From: Neobacillus soli NBRC 102451
Lineage (GTDB): Bacteria > Bacillota > Bacilli > Bacillales > Cytobacillaceae
Direction: 5' to 3'
Assembly (NCBI RefSeq): GCF_001591665.1
Contig: NZ_BCVI01000025.1
Location: 1 to 64,000 of the forward strand
DNA: 64,000 nucleotides
The position numbers and the translations under genes were made by a program. The notes below the pieces were generated by a model. It saw nothing but the letters and a program-made list of their open reading frames with translations. It did no database searches and had not been told where the DNA came from. Below are positions 27,269-36,659 of this stretch, in pieces. The first letter of the stretch is position 1; each line of letters begins with the position of its first letter.

Positions 27269-28126
27269 TTTAATTTCTCTCCTAAATTAATCTAATGCCT
27301 CCGTTATAATCCGCTGACCAGTGAAGTCTTGCTGCGAGGCTTAAATATATAAAAATTCCAAACGCCATTTCCTGTTACTTCATCTTCCATTGTAATCGCT
27401 TTTAATAAACAAGCAATACTGGAAATTGAAGGGACTTCAAAAAGTTTAATGAAGTTATTAGGAGCTCTCAGATGACCCAACGGAGGCGATGCATTTCCTT
27501 GTTGAGCTAAACTGCCCCGTTAATAGAATAAGCACTGCTCGTTATTTATGTATAAATATAAGTATTTATACAATTCTGGAATGAGTAATGTTTCATAAAT
27601 ATTAATAAACATACTGCCAAAACATACTTCATTTATATACCGGAAACACATTAAATGAGTTTGGAGCATTTATGGAAAAACTAGAACATCGTTACGATGA
27701 AATATGCAAAAATAAGAAAATTGGCAATATCCCTTTAAATAAACTAACCAGAAATGATGTTGTATTTATTTTAATTTAAGAGTATGAACATGCTGCTTTT
27801 TTGCAACCGGTTCGGTTTTGATGTACAAAGTTTGAAAAAACAGCACAATCATGAGTACAATTCGTGCTACCTTTTTTATTGATATATAACGATCTATCCA
27901 CGATTTTTGTAAACAAATTAACTTATTCATTAGCACACCAATTAGCATTTGTCTGTTGGGTAGCAGATAAGGTCCAAAAGGTGTGCTAAAATATGCTTCA
28001 TAGGGTCATTTAGTTTAGTGTGCAATTTATTCCTCAATAAATATCCAAACAAAAAAATCGCCTGATAAAATTAAATTAAATTTAAAATCGCAATAATTTA
28101 TATGGGGAAAATACTATCCCGATGAC
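27269..28126. other. Gene-poor stretch in the island
   Basis: About 860 bases without a convincing gene. It includes a partial repeat B copy (27499-27540) and a 9-bp inverted repeat GCCTCCGTT (27297-27305)/AACGGAGGC (27479-27487). A short open segment ending at 27780 (FMEKLEHRYDEICKNKKIGNIPLNKLTRNDVVFILI) looks like the 3' remnant of a lost gene. A 60-codon minus-strand frame at 27766-27948 lacks a ribosome site. Confidence 0.5.
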
Positions 28127-28303
28127 TTACTTATCTTTATGAAATTCTTCTTTATTGAAATGACATTCGCCACAAGTTGTACAAATATAATCACTATGAG
28201 CACCACCGTACATGTACTCCCGGTCAATAAAATCATGATTACAAGGTTGATTGCCATTTTCTTTCCAAGCTTCTCTTAGTAATTTACCCTCTTCATATGT
28301 CAT
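28127..28303 (-). CDS. Small putative zinc-ribbon protein (58 aa)
   Basis: ATG 28303 is preceded by AAGGAGG. The product has CNHDF...YICTTCGECHF, a Cys/His pattern that could bind one zinc ion, in an otherwise acidic small protein. Function unknown. Confidence 0.55.
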   Translation of the reverse strand: MTYEEGKLLREAWKENGNQPCNHDFIDREYMYGGAHSDYICTTCGECHFNKEEFHKDK

Positions 28304-28437
28304 TATCTTTGCCTCCTTAACGGTTGATATTCTTATCATGGGCAAATACTTATAAATTTATACATTAGTATTTTAATATTCTTCGATTATTTTAAGGTAT
28401 TAGAATTTAGGGTATTAGAATTTAGGGTGTTTAACTC

Positions 28438-28695
28438 TTAATCACGTGTATTTACTTTGTATTTTGATAAGAAATTAATTTGTTCTTCAATCTTATTCCG
28501 AAGCTCTTATACTTTTAATTCCGCTTCTTTTTCCTGTCTTTCCAGAATGCTTTTTCTCACGGCAATAGAGCCTTGAAATTCTTTTAAACAGTCCCGTTTT
28601 TCTTCCAATGTAGGGCATGAGTTTTAGATCTCCATGTGAAATATCCCCCGTCATGCTGCTTAAAATCTCTTCAAAGCCTTCCTAATCCTTATTTT
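28438..28695 (-). pseudogene. Remnant of a coiled-coil protein gene
   Basis: Minus-strand reading gives EGFEEILSSMTGDISHGDLK, then after a frameshift CPTLEEKRDCLKEFQGSIAVRKSILERQEKEAEL, a stop, and NKIEEQINFLSKYKVNTRD. The uninterrupted amphipathic pattern suggests a lost coiled-coil (possibly regulator C-terminal) gene. Identity unknown. Confidence 0.5.
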
Positions 28696-28928
28696 TAATT
28701 AAATCGTTTAATACAAAAATTTTAAATCCTAAATTTATTAGCCTATTGAAAGCGATTCTTCAATCATGTTATTTAAACGCGACAATCGTTTGGCTTGGTC
28801 AATTTTAATGCTAAATAGTTCCGGTATGTTTTTTACCAGAGTTCCATTTTTTAATGATGTATTTACTTTTTTACTTACTTTGCAATTTCCCACCCATTTA
28901 AAAAGTGTACGGTACACTTTTATTCTAT

Positions 28929-29444
28929 TTAGCCAAACAACAATTCCAATCGTGCTGATGGATGTTTTATTACTTGATCTAGTACGTAACGAAGCCCCTC
29001 TATATGAATAGATCGACAAACCTTATTTTTTCCGGCTTTGGTATATTCATGTTTTTCGCAAAGGCAGCATTCTTTACTTAGATGAATCGGTTCAGTATCT
29101 ATCGTGACCCATTTTCCTACAATAGGCTCGTAATGAGCAGTAAATCGATATTTTTCTGGTCTATTTTTAAGAGTGAATATGACATTTATTCTTTTTCTTT
29201 CTACAAAAGTAGCAAACTCGCTATAATAGTCTAGAATAGTTTCTGTTCCGATTTCTCTAATTCTTACTTTATCAACGATTAATATCTTTTTCATTTCCTG
29301 GAATTCCTCGTATGTTCTAGGTGCTTCTTCTTTCCAATCCGCCTCAATTTCTTGCCATGTTTGTGTAAATTTCATTTTATCCCTGCTCCCTGCAATTTTT
29401 TTACGTCTCTTTAATTCTTTCACAAATTTCATCCTTTGAAACAA
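28929..29444 (-). CDS. Hypothetical protein with Cys4-type motif and HPSAR C-terminus (171 aa)
   Basis: Basic N-terminus, central beta-rich part (INVIFTLKNRPEKYRFTAHYEPIVGKWVTID), then CCLCEKHEYTKAGKNKVC, a possible zinc-binding knuckle, and IKHPSARLELLFG at the end. That ending matches the HPxxRL ends of other small island proteins. TTG 29444 follows AGGGAG; later starts at 29432 or 29376 are possible. Confidence 0.6.
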   Translation of the reverse strand: MFQRMKFVKELKRRKKIAGSRDKMKFTQTWQEIEADWKEEAPRTYEEFQEMKKILIVDKVRIREIGTETILDYYSEFATFVERKRINVIFTLKNRPEKYRFTAHYEPIVGKWVTIDTEPIHLSKECCLCEKHEYTKAGKNKVCRSIHIEGLRYVLDQVIKHPSARLELLFG

Positions 29445-29670
29445 ATTATTCTCCCTCTTTCAATAGTTTTTTTAGCACGTACTAATGTAGTACAATAAAT
29501 TTTTTATTATTAGATTCACAGAATTTGCCACCGATTGTTTTTATTTTGAAGTAAATGTATTGTTTATACTCTTATAAAATCAGTGACTGAATCCTAATTG
29601 TTCACTAAATTGTCAACAGGTAATTTGCACTACCTGTCGAATTTGTTCGAATTAAGGAGGAGGTTATATA

Positions 29671-29961
29671 ATGACCCAATTAATTACCTATAAAAAGGCA
29701 AAAGAAGAGGCAAAAAGACTTCAACACTATGTATCTCTAGTCGAATCGTATCAAACGGACACCTTAGATCGAATGATTATCAAAGATTATGCACTTACAA
29801 ACAGTATGAAAAAAACTGCCGAAAATTTTAAATTTCTTGGGGCAACGAAAGAATATATAGCGATGGTAATTAAAGGAAATCCAAAGGAAGATGAATTACA
29901 TAAGATACTTAAATCAGGTTACATGAGGAAAACCAGGTATAGCAGAAGTAAACAAAATTAG
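29671..29961 (+). CDS. Hypothetical island protein (96 aa)
   Basis: Strong AAGGAGGAGG ribosome site. Helical, basic protein (MTQLITYKKAKEEAKRLQHYVSLVESYQ...) ending VIKGNPKEDELHKILKSGYMRKTRYSR. A decayed second copy of its C-terminal region follows directly. The middle (LTNSMKKTAENFKFLGATKEYIAMVIKGN) resembles a small HTH, which suggests DNA binding (weak inference). Confidence 0.6.
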   Translation: MTQLITYKKAKEEAKRLQHYVSLVESYQTDTLDRMIIKDYALTNSMKKTAENFKFLGATKEYIAMVIKGNPKEDELHKILKSGYMRKTRYSRSKQN

Positions 29962-29964
29962 GGA

Positions 29965-30071
29965 CGTTCTAACTGCGAAGCGTTATTAAAGGAAAAGCAC
30001 CAGATGATCTCTACCGAAAGATGAAATCCGGTTATTTACAAAAAATTAAAGCAAACAAAAGGGGATATTAA
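29965..30071 (+). pseudogene. Fragment duplicating the C-terminus of the preceding gene
   Basis: Reads (S)VIKGKAPDDLYRKMKSGYLQKIKANKRGY and stop, clearly related to VIKGNPKEDELHKILKSGYMRK of the gene just upstream. No start codon or upstream part remains. A tandem duplication followed by deletion explains it. Confidence 0.6.
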
Positions 30072-30157
30072 TTCCCAATTTTACCCAACATTCCAAATCC
30101 CCACTATAATGTATAAGAGCTTAACAAAAATCAGTAATAATAAAGGGGATTTTTGAA

Positions 30158-30478
30158 TTGAAGCTAACTAATTTAGGTAAAGAAACAGAAAAGCATCTTA
30201 TTATAAACCAATCAGCATTTAAAAAGGTGGAAGAAATAAGAAAACGAGAAAAAATGGTCCAAATGGCGCATAATGATTGTCGTCCAAAGAATAATGGAAA
30301 ATTAGCATATTTTCAAGAGAATTTTAAACAGTGGACTGAAGAGCACTACTTAGAAAAAATATTCGAAGATAATAATAATATTCGATTTCAGATAGAGCAA
30401 TACCATTTGGACAGAATAGGTAAATTCCAGTTGGAAATTGATGTAGTAGAACGAAATATTGAATTGGGAAATAAATAA
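30158..30478 (+). CDS. Hypothetical island protein (106 aa)
   Basis: TTG start after AAAGGGG. Highly charged and helical, with no cysteines of note. A TATAAT at 30105-30110 may be its -10. A hairpin terminator follows the stop. Function unknown. Confidence 0.55.
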   Translation: MKLTNLGKETEKHLIINQSAFKKVEEIRKREKMVQMAHNDCRPKNNGKLAYFQENFKQWTEEHYLEKIFEDNNNIRFQIEQYHLDRIGKFQLEIDVVERNIELGNK

Positions 30479-30490
30479 GGAATTGCAAAA

Positions 30491-30520
30491 GGGTCGAGGA
30501 TTATTTCTCGACCTATTTTA
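30491..30520 (+). terminator. Rho-independent terminator
   Basis: GGTCGAG/CTCGACC stem followed by a T-rich tract. Confidence 0.7.
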
Positions 30521-30730
30521 ATTAAAAATATTTTAATAAAATATTAGTTATAGGAGTTTGAGGAATAAAAGGAAAGAAAAATAAAAGAGAAAGTTAATTT
30601 TAGAATATATTAACTTTATGATTATTATATAGTGATTTGTGTGATATAATAAATATATCAACGTAGTAAAAAACGTTAAATTTGTATTAAGTTGGAATAT
30701 CCATTTTCATTAATAAAGGGGGAATATAAA

Positions 30731-31168
30731 ATGCCATATAGTTTAAAAAGATGTGGTGCATATTTAGATAAAGAAGGAAAAGCAATACCCAAACATTTAT
30801 ATATTGTTCGTTATGCGATTGAAGCATCAGCAATAAGAAGAGAAAAAGTGCATAAAATGACCGGAAAAAAGAAACAGGACATTTACGGTAAAAGAAGAGC
30901 TATTTTTATCAAAAGACTGGACAAACTTATGGATGATGATGGAAATCCAAAGGATAAATTAATTGAATCCATTATAAAAAAGAAAGTTCTGTTATATCAT
31001 TTAATTAAAAACGATAAGGAATATTTAAGCTTACCAAAAGAAGAACAAAAAGACCGTCTTAAGGAATTTAAGGATAAATATGCTGAAGAAGCAGCAAATA
31101 TCGCAAAAGAAGAAAAACAATTAATTCTAAAAAATTGGGGAACAATTGTGGGTATCGCCTATTTGTAA
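30731..31168 (+). CDS. Hypothetical basic island protein (145 aa)
   Basis: ATG 30731 follows AAAGGGGGAATATAAA. Lysine-rich and helical (MPYSLKRCGAYLDKEGKAIPKHLYIVRYAIEASAIRREKVHKMTGKKKQDIYGKRRAIFIKRLDKL). The basic N-terminal half could bind nucleic acid. No known domain recognised. It precedes the promoter that starts the small-gene/replication block. Confidence 0.6.
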   Translation: MPYSLKRCGAYLDKEGKAIPKHLYIVRYAIEASAIRREKVHKMTGKKKQDIYGKRRAIFIKRLDKLMDDDGNPKDKLIESIIKKKVLLYHLIKNDKEYLSLPKEEQKDRLKEFKDKYAEEAANIAKEEKQLILKNWGTIVGIAYL

Positions 31169-31254
31169 AAGTGGGAAGTAAAAAATCTTCCCATTTTTTT
31201 TGTTACCAAAAAAAGAGTTCATTTTAGCCTCACCAAAACATTTCTACTGACCTT

Positions 31255-31301
31255 TTTAACCCTCCACACCCTTGACAGTTTAACCCTCCATACCTTATAA
31301 A
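31255..31301 (+). promoter_or_regulatory. Promoter flanked by two TTTAACCCTCCA motifs
   Basis: TTGACA (31272-31277) and TATAAA (31296-31301), 18 bp apart. The 12-mer TTTAACCCTCCA occurs just before the -35 (31255-31266) and again in the spacer (31279-31290), 24 bp apart. Such placement would let a bound protein block RNA polymerase. The motif recurs elsewhere in the island. Confidence 0.65.
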
Positions 31302-31323
31302 GGAAAAAAGAGGAGGATAAAAT

Positions 31324-31770
31324 ATGAGTAACGAAGTTAAATTTCCATACAAAGGTAAAATGTATACAGCAACGTACGACTATGAGATGTATCTTGAAGA
31401 TGTCTATTGTGAAGGAGAGCTTCACGAGGATATTGAAAACAACGAGGATACACTTATTAAGTTTATCACCGAGACAAAAATATGGGGGTTTTCAAAGCAG
31501 TATTCATGTGATGTTAATGGTGGATTTGAAGAATTTTATACTTTTCAAATGTTGGATATATTAAATATTTATGAAGTTTGTTTAGTACCAAAAAATGGTG
31601 CTTTGTATCTTTACGATTTAAATAAAAAGCCACTGGATATTGGCAACAATAAAAAATTAGTCCAAAATATGTTGGATGAATTCAAGAAAATGAAGTTTGA
31701 CAATCCTATTGCAAAAGAAATTCAAGCTGAAATAGGACGAATAAGAATGAATTTTTTGTTTGATAAATAG
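31324..31770 (+). CDS. Hypothetical island protein (148 aa)
   Basis: Strong GAGGAGG site before the ATG. Starts MSNEVKFPYKGKMYTATYDYEMYLED, with a WGFSKQYSCDVNGGFEEFYTFQMLDILNIYEVCLV middle and an IQAEIGRIRMNFLFDK end. The middle resembles the next gene (IIGFSKHYNFDDIDGFLTYYHI), so the two are diverged paralogues. Function unknown. Confidence 0.65.
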   Translation: MSNEVKFPYKGKMYTATYDYEMYLEDVYCEGELHEDIENNEDTLIKFITETKIWGFSKQYSCDVNGGFEEFYTFQMLDILNIYEVCLVPKNGALYLYDLNKKPLDIGNNKKLVQNMLDEFKKMKFDNPIAKEIQAEIGRIRMNFLFDK

Positions 31771-31842
31771 GAAATCAGTTGCCCCGGACTTCGAGGTACC
31801 TTATAGATCCGGAGCTACATAAAAAAGTAAGGGATGGTAAAA

Positions 31843-32121
31843 ATGAATTATGATATTATAGGATTTTCCAAACACTATAATTTTGATGATATAGATGGCT
31901 TTTTGACATATTACCATATCAATGTATCAATTGATGAAGCACCGTACTGCATTGTTGTTGACGAAGAAACTATGTATTTCATCGGGGATGATCGAGTAAC
32001 TGCAAATAGAAAAGAATTCCGAGATGCTGTAGAAGAATTCTTAAAACTAAATGCAGATATTCCATTATTAAAGGAAATCCAGGAAATTGTAAGGCGTAAA
32101 AGGGTTGATTTACTATTCTAA
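31843..32121 (+). CDS. Hypothetical island protein (92 aa), paralogue of the preceding gene
   Basis: ATG 31843 lies after GTAAGGG. GFSKHYNFDDIDGFLTYYHINVSIDEAPYCIVVDEETMYFIGDD parallels the preceding protein, and both end with a charged helix and RxxVDLLF/RxxMNFLF. Probably part of the same transcript. Function unknown. Confidence 0.62.
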   Translation: MNYDIIGFSKHYNFDDIDGFLTYYHINVSIDEAPYCIVVDEETMYFIGDDRVTANRKEFRDAVEEFLKLNADIPLLKEIQEIVRRKRVDLLF

Positions 32122-32209
32122 CGAAGCAGAGTTATATGAGGTTAAAAAATTATTAAAAAAATCTTTCATAATGTCTTGCGAAGGGGTAAGACAATTTATT
32201 ATACTATAA

Positions 32210-32254
32210 ATACAAATCAATATATACAAATCAAATAAAAATGATTTGCAAATC
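32210..32254 (+). promoter_or_regulatory. Candidate operator upstream of the RHH-rep genes
   Basis: Two direct repeats ATACAAATCAA (32210-32220 and 32224-32234) and a palindrome GATTTGCAAATC (32243-32254) sharing the CAAATC core. They lie 75-120 bases before the ribbon-helix-helix gene. CopG-like proteins bind such sites to limit rep expression (family knowledge; binding here is inferred). Confidence 0.45.
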
Positions 32255-32328
32255 GAAGTTATGTTAAATAACTTTGTATTAAATTTCAGCCATTTAACAA
32301 AATAGCAAATAGTAAAGGGGGGGCAAAC

Positions 32329-32496
32329 ATGAAGAAAAAATATAAAAATGAATTGCCGCAGATTAGAGCGCATATTTCAAATGAATTACTCAAGCAATTA
32401 AAGATATATGCTGCCGAAAATGAAAAAACTGTCCAATCCATAATAGAAGAATACATTACAAAATTAATCACTGAAAACAATGGGAGAGGTAATTGA
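32329..32496 (+). CDS. Ribbon-helix-helix (CopG/Arc-type) protein, 55 aa
   Basis: Encodes MKKKYKNELPQIRAHISNELLKQLKIYAAENEKTVQSIIEEYITKLI: a beta strand (QIRAHIS), then two helices, the classic RHH pattern. AAAGGGGGGG ribosome site. Its stop overlaps the next start (TGATG). Plasmid rep operons often begin with such a copy-control repressor, and the repeats just upstream fit that role. Confidence 0.75.
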   Translation: MKKKYKNELPQIRAHISNELLKQLKIYAAENEKTVQSIIEEYITKLITENNGRGN

Positions 32497-33692
32497 TGAC
32501 GGATAAAAAGATTATTCGAAAAGTAAAAAATAAAGAAAATCCTTACGTTATGTTAAATAAAGGCTTTATAAATGATGAAAGATTATCTTGGAAGGCAACT
32601 GCGATTCTTGTCTATATATTATCCAAACCCGATGATTGGAAAGTGTATCAAAGTGATTTGGTAAAAAGAAAGACAGATGGAGAAAGTGCGATTACATCGG
32701 GAATGGATGAATTAAAACTATACGGTTATATTCAAATTCAACCGGTAAAAAATGAGGAAGGTAAAATTGAACACTGGGAAACACTTGTTTATGAATCGCC
32801 AAATGAAAATCCATATTATTCTATTGAATTTTATGAAGAGCAATTAAAAAAGATTGAAAATAAGAAAGCTAAAAAGAGAAGAAACACTCAGAAAAAAATG
32901 AAACCAGAAGTGGAAAATCCAGATGTGGAATTTCCAGATGTGGAAAAGTCACAAAGTGGAATATCAATGACTACTAATAATGATTTATTACAAATAAATG
33001 ATTTAACTAATATAAAAGATATAAGTATCGACATTGATTTAAATGAAATTCCTGAAAACAAAAAAAATGATGAAGCGGCAACTTCATCAAATTCAAACCC
33101 GTTACTAAATTATCATAATTCTATTATAGCAAATGATTCTCGAACTTCAACAAAAAACGCTGAGAATGCGAAGCATTCTCCATCTTTAAAAGAGAAAAAC
33201 AATATAACTGATCACCAGGCTATGATTAACGAAATTATTATTAAAGCAAATAATTTTGGAGCAACAGCAAAAGGTATCACTTATTCATTAACTCCAAAAA
33301 CAATGCAGCTTCTTCAAAGTAATAATAGTTTAACAGAATTCTTATATAAGATTTCGGTATTAAACGAGTGGAACGGTAAAGCTGGTTCAGGACATAATTT
33401 TGCAAAACCATTGCTTATTTATCTCAATAAAACAAATCGCATTCCGACGAAAGAAGAATTATGTCTTATCGATAATTTAGTTGGGGAATATATGCCAGTG
33501 TATGTTGCAAAAGGAATCAATAAGTTAAATATGTTTCAAAGCTTATTAGATTGGAGAAAATTACTAATAGAGCACATTAGTGAAATTAAACAGCAGGCTG
33601 AATCAAAAAGACCGACAGGAACAAAAACCTATTATGTGGACAAGCCAAAACAAATTCCAAAATCAAATGTCGGCGGATTTGACGACTTTTAA
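32496..33692 (+). CDS. Replication initiator-like protein with N-terminal winged helix
   Basis: This 398-residue protein has residues about 15-100 forming a helix-turn-helix domain seen in plasmid/phage initiators (YVMLNKGFINDERLSWKATAILVYILSKPDDWKVYQSDLVKR...SGMDELKLYGYIQIQ). A low-complexity polar linker follows (residues 120-235) and then a helical C-terminal region that may contact the helicase loader. It is followed directly by DnaC- and DnaB-like genes, supporting a role in origin recognition. No origin sequence was identified. Confidence 0.75.
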   Translation: MTDKKIIRKVKNKENPYVMLNKGFINDERLSWKATAILVYILSKPDDWKVYQSDLVKRKTDGESAITSGMDELKLYGYIQIQPVKNEEGKIEHWETLVYESPNENPYYSIEFYEEQLKKIENKKAKKRRNTQKKMKPEVENPDVEFPDVEKSQSGISMTTNNDLLQINDLTNIKDISIDIDLNEIPENKKNDEAATSSNSNPLLNYHNSIIANDSRTSTKNAENAKHSPSLKEKNNITDHQAMINEIIIKANNFGATAKGITYSLTPKTMQLLQSNNSLTEFLYKISVLNEWNGKAGSGHNFAKPLLIYLNKTNRIPTKEELCLIDNLVGEYMPVYVAKGINKLNMFQSLLDWRKLLIEHISEIKQQAESKRPTGTKTYYVDKPKQIPKSNVGGFDDF

Positions 33693-33704
33693 GGGGGATA
33701 AAAC

Positions 33705-34523
33705 GTGTGCAAATATAATGAACATTGCTCAGGTGGGGCAATTGAAATAAACGGTATTTTTATGGGTCGCTGTGAATGTAAGCACCAGGAGTTCATGGAG
33801 TTCTTCTATGAGTGGAGTGGTGCAAAAAACGAACATAAACGGCTCAAAAATCAATTAGAAACATACAACATTGATTTTTATACTAATTCATTAAAATATG
33901 AGAAAGAAACGGTCAATTATTTAAAAGAGATGGAATTCATCATCGAAAATAAAGAAAAATTTATAAATGATGGTGTCAGGATTATTTTAAAAGGCATTCC
34001 TGAATCCGGTAAAACACAATGGGCTACAACTGTTGCTTGGGAGATTCTTGGCACGATGGATCTGACACCAGTTGAAATGAAGTATGATAGATTCCTTTTC
34101 ATTTCTATAAAGGATTTGGTTTACAACCAGAAGAAAAATTTATACAACCAGTCCTATATGGAAGAAATATCAGAAAAAGTGGCACTTTCAAAAGTTCTTC
34201 TCATTGATGATATGTGAGAGGAACTTGATATTCCGAATAATAGCAGAACCGGTGAAGAGGACAAGCGTAAATCAGAAATTAGAAATTTCCTACGAACACT
34301 GCTGGATGAATTCAATGGGCTTCTCATTATTACAACAAACCTTGGTAAAAACAATCCAATCGAAAATGTATATAAAGAATTGGACCCACGCCTTCATTCA
34401 AGACTTTTCGGAAACAGCGGAGAAGGCAAAAATATTTTAACGTATGGATTTAAAAAAAGAGATGGTTTTCGTGAAAATAAAGAATCAGAAATCGTAAATC
34501 GGCTTAAAAACCGGTTTCAATAA
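33705..34523 (+). pseudogene. DnaC-like helicase loader gene with an in-frame TGA
   Basis: A 273-codon frame from GTG 33705, interrupted once by TGA at 34215-34217 (codon 171). Walker A GIPESGKTQWATT and Walker B VLLIDDM lie before the stop. IPNNSRTGEEDKRKSEIRNFLRTLLDEFNGLLIITTNLGKN and the arginine-finger-like LHSRLFG lie after it. The residue after LLIDDM is usually Trp, so a TGG to TGA change is likely. No frameshift is present. Confidence 0.85.
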
Positions 34524-34535
34524 GGGGCGATAATA

Positions 34536-35600
34536 ATGAGCGATGAAATAAAAAAAATTAAAGAAAAACATGGTTTAAAATCTGCTGAAGAAATATGGGG
34601 AGAGCTAAAACAAGAAAGTATCGAAACATCAGGAAGAATTCCATCGTTTATGAATGGAATGATGTTAAATGGTAAAATACTAGACTTTGATACTGATATT
34701 TTAAATGGCGGGTACTTTCGTTCAGTTTCACACGTTGTTAGTGCATTCCCGGGCAGTGGTAAAACAACCTTTTGTACACAACAGAGTGCACTTCAAGGAT
34801 TTAATCATTATCGGGTACTTTATTTAACACTCGAACAATCAGAGTTTGAAATCATTGAAAAAATGCTTGGGACACTCGGTGGTAAATCCTATTCGGAATT
34901 TGAAAACATCAAATATCAAAATCCGGATGATTTCGAAAAACAAAAAGCAGAAGCACAGCGTTTATTAAAAGCGTATTTTGGTGGACGAGTTGATGTGAAA
35001 TCAGGCATTTATCATGTGAATCAAATTCTGACATTTCTTGAAGAAGTCGTTAAGGAACAGATTTATGACATCATCTATATAGATAATATACAGAATGTTC
35101 GGTCAAATCCAAAAGCAAAAGAAACCAAATCAGAGCAGCTCATGCGCCTTACCAATCTTACAAAGGATATTTTAGCAAAATACCGGACAACAGCACTCAT
35201 TTGGTTATCGCAGCTCTCCAATGATTCCGGTTATAAAAATCCAAAAAACGCAAAGCCAAAATGGTGTACGGACATCAACGATGATTGTTCTACCTTCATC
35301 ACTCTACATACAAAACATGAAGGCGGAGCAGAAGGTAAAGGAAAAAATGAGAAAAAACACGAGCCGGAAGACATCGACAAAACGTATATTGATGTTTCAA
35401 AAAATAGAAAAGGTACAAAAGGTTTTACTTTTGAAAATGGGGCATTCCGATACGATAAGGAAAAAGAAAGAATTGGCTCTTTTGCCCTTCCATCTCTTGA
35501 AGAACAAGAAAGGAGAAAATTTGGTGCAGTAATGGACAAGCCAGTGGTAGAGAGCGGAGAAACGACACTTGATGAATTATTTAGCGGTTTTCAAATGTAA
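34536..35600 (+). CDS. DnaB-like replicative helicase ATPase (RecA-type core only)
   Basis: This 354-residue protein has Walker A FPGSGKTTFCTQ near residue 70, the DnaB-type EQSEFEI glutamate region, Walker B IIYIDNIQNV, and WLSQLSND. It lacks the usual ~150-residue DnaB N-terminal domain, so it resembles phage/plasmid DnaB-like ATPases rather than chromosomal DnaB. It follows the broken loader gene by 12 bp. Confidence 0.8.
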   Translation: MSDEIKKIKEKHGLKSAEEIWGELKQESIETSGRIPSFMNGMMLNGKILDFDTDILNGGYFRSVSHVVSAFPGSGKTTFCTQQSALQGFNHYRVLYLTLEQSEFEIIEKMLGTLGGKSYSEFENIKYQNPDDFEKQKAEAQRLLKAYFGGRVDVKSGIYHVNQILTFLEEVVKEQIYDIIYIDNIQNVRSNPKAKETKSEQLMRLTNLTKDILAKYRTTALIWLSQLSNDSGYKNPKNAKPKWCTDINDDCSTFITLHTKHEGGAEGKGKNEKKHEPEDIDKTYIDVSKNRKGTKGFTFENGAFRYDKEKERIGSFALPSLEEQERRKFGAVMDKPVVESGETTLDELFSGFQM

Positions 35601-35686
35601 AAAAATTGCTGGACAAATTTAACTCTCCAGATACAACGAATGGAACAGAAATAAAATTTTTCTAAAAAAATAAGGGGGAATTTAAA

Positions 35687-36328
35687 ATGAGTAACGAACA
35701 AAAAAATTATTATGAAAAATTAGCGGACATTAACGTAAACGACCATATTGAGAAAAAAGGGAAATTCAGCTATTTATCTTGGGCATGGGCAGTAGATACA
35801 TTGAAAAAAAATCATCCAGACGCAACATGGGAAGTCATTCGGCATAATGGAATGCCTTACATTAAGACAGAAGTTGGATATTTTGTTGAAGTTGCTGTAA
35901 CCGTAAGTGGGATTACACACTCACAAATTCACCCGGTATTAAACAATTTCAACAAGCCAATTGATAATCCAACATCATTTGATATTAACACAAGTATCCA
36001 GCGCTGTTTAGTAAAAGCAATTGCACTTCATGGTCTTGGTCTTTACATATTTGCAGGAGAGGATTTACCAAATAGTGATGAATCATCAACTTCACTACAA
36101 CTACTACAACAAAAAAGCGCACCGGCTGCAACTAGTACACAAAAAGCAAATAAAAACCAAGTTGGAAAACTATATGTCGTAATTAAGGAGTTTGCTAAAA
36201 AAAAGGGTCAGGATCCAAAAGTGGTGGAAGCTGGTCTTAAAAAACAGTGCAATGTAAACAGCTTTGAAGAATTAGAACAATCAAAAGTATCATCGCTTAT
36301 TGATTATTTTACAAAACAAGCAGGGTAA
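35687..36328 (+). CDS. DUF1071-type single-strand annealing protein (phage recombinase)
   Basis: This 213-residue protein starts with a typical DUF1071/Sak3-like N-terminus (YYEKLADINVNDHIEKKGKFSYLSWAWAVDTLKKNHPDATWEV). The conserved NTSIQRCLVKAIALHGLGLYIFAGEDLP follows. A Gln/Ser/Ala-rich linker and a small C-terminal helical domain (residues 155-210) come after. Family members promote strand annealing during phage or plasmid recombination. Good AAGGGGGA ribosome site. Confidence 0.82.
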   Translation: MSNEQKNYYEKLADINVNDHIEKKGKFSYLSWAWAVDTLKKNHPDATWEVIRHNGMPYIKTEVGYFVEVAVTVSGITHSQIHPVLNNFNKPIDNPTSFDINTSIQRCLVKAIALHGLGLYIFAGEDLPNSDESSTSLQLLQQKSAPAATSTQKANKNQVGKLYVVIKEFAKKKGQDPKVVEAGLKKQCNVNSFEELEQSKVSSLIDYFTKQAG

Positions 36329-36368
36329 TTCCTGCTTGTTTCAATAAAAATCTATGGAGGTTTAAAAA

Positions 36369-36656
36369 ATGGAAGTATTACAGTTTGCTTGGCACATTCT
36401 CAATACATACGAAATTTTGGAAGTAAGTAAAGGGAATTCAGAAGATGGGGAATTGATCTTGGTTATTGCAAACAATGGGGAATACTCGGTTGCAGTGGGA
36501 ATCTTTACTGACAATAGAGAAATTGGTATAACAGAATTTATCGTTAATAACGATAATGTTTTTGAGACAAGAGTAGATAGAAGCGTTCATCCGGATGATA
36601 TAAAAGCACTATCTGAACATAATAGAATCAGATTAAATTTTATCATGGAGGGTTAA
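36369..36656 (+). CDS. Hypothetical island protein (95 aa)
   Basis: TGGAGG precedes the ATG. Beta-rich small protein (ELILVIANNGEYSVAVGIFTDNREIGITEFIV) ending HNRIRLNFIMEG, similar to the IRMNFLF and HPKLRL endings of other island proteins. Its stop region contains the TGGAGGGTTAAA 12-mer that serves as the next gene's ribosome site. Confidence 0.6.
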   Translation: MEVLQFAWHILNTYEILEVSKGNSEDGELILVIANNGEYSVAVGIFTDNREIGITEFIVNNDNVFETRVDRSVHPDDIKALSEHNRIRLNFIMEG

Positions 36657-36659
36657 AGA

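Noticed and set aside
27766..27948. A 60-codon hydrophobic minus-strand frame
   Set aside because: No ribosome site before any start; the hydrophobic run may be chance in AT-rich DNA.
28738..29019. A 93-codon minus-strand frame
   Set aside because: Overlaps the better-supported 28929-29444 gene, lacks a ribosome site, and has poor composition at its start.
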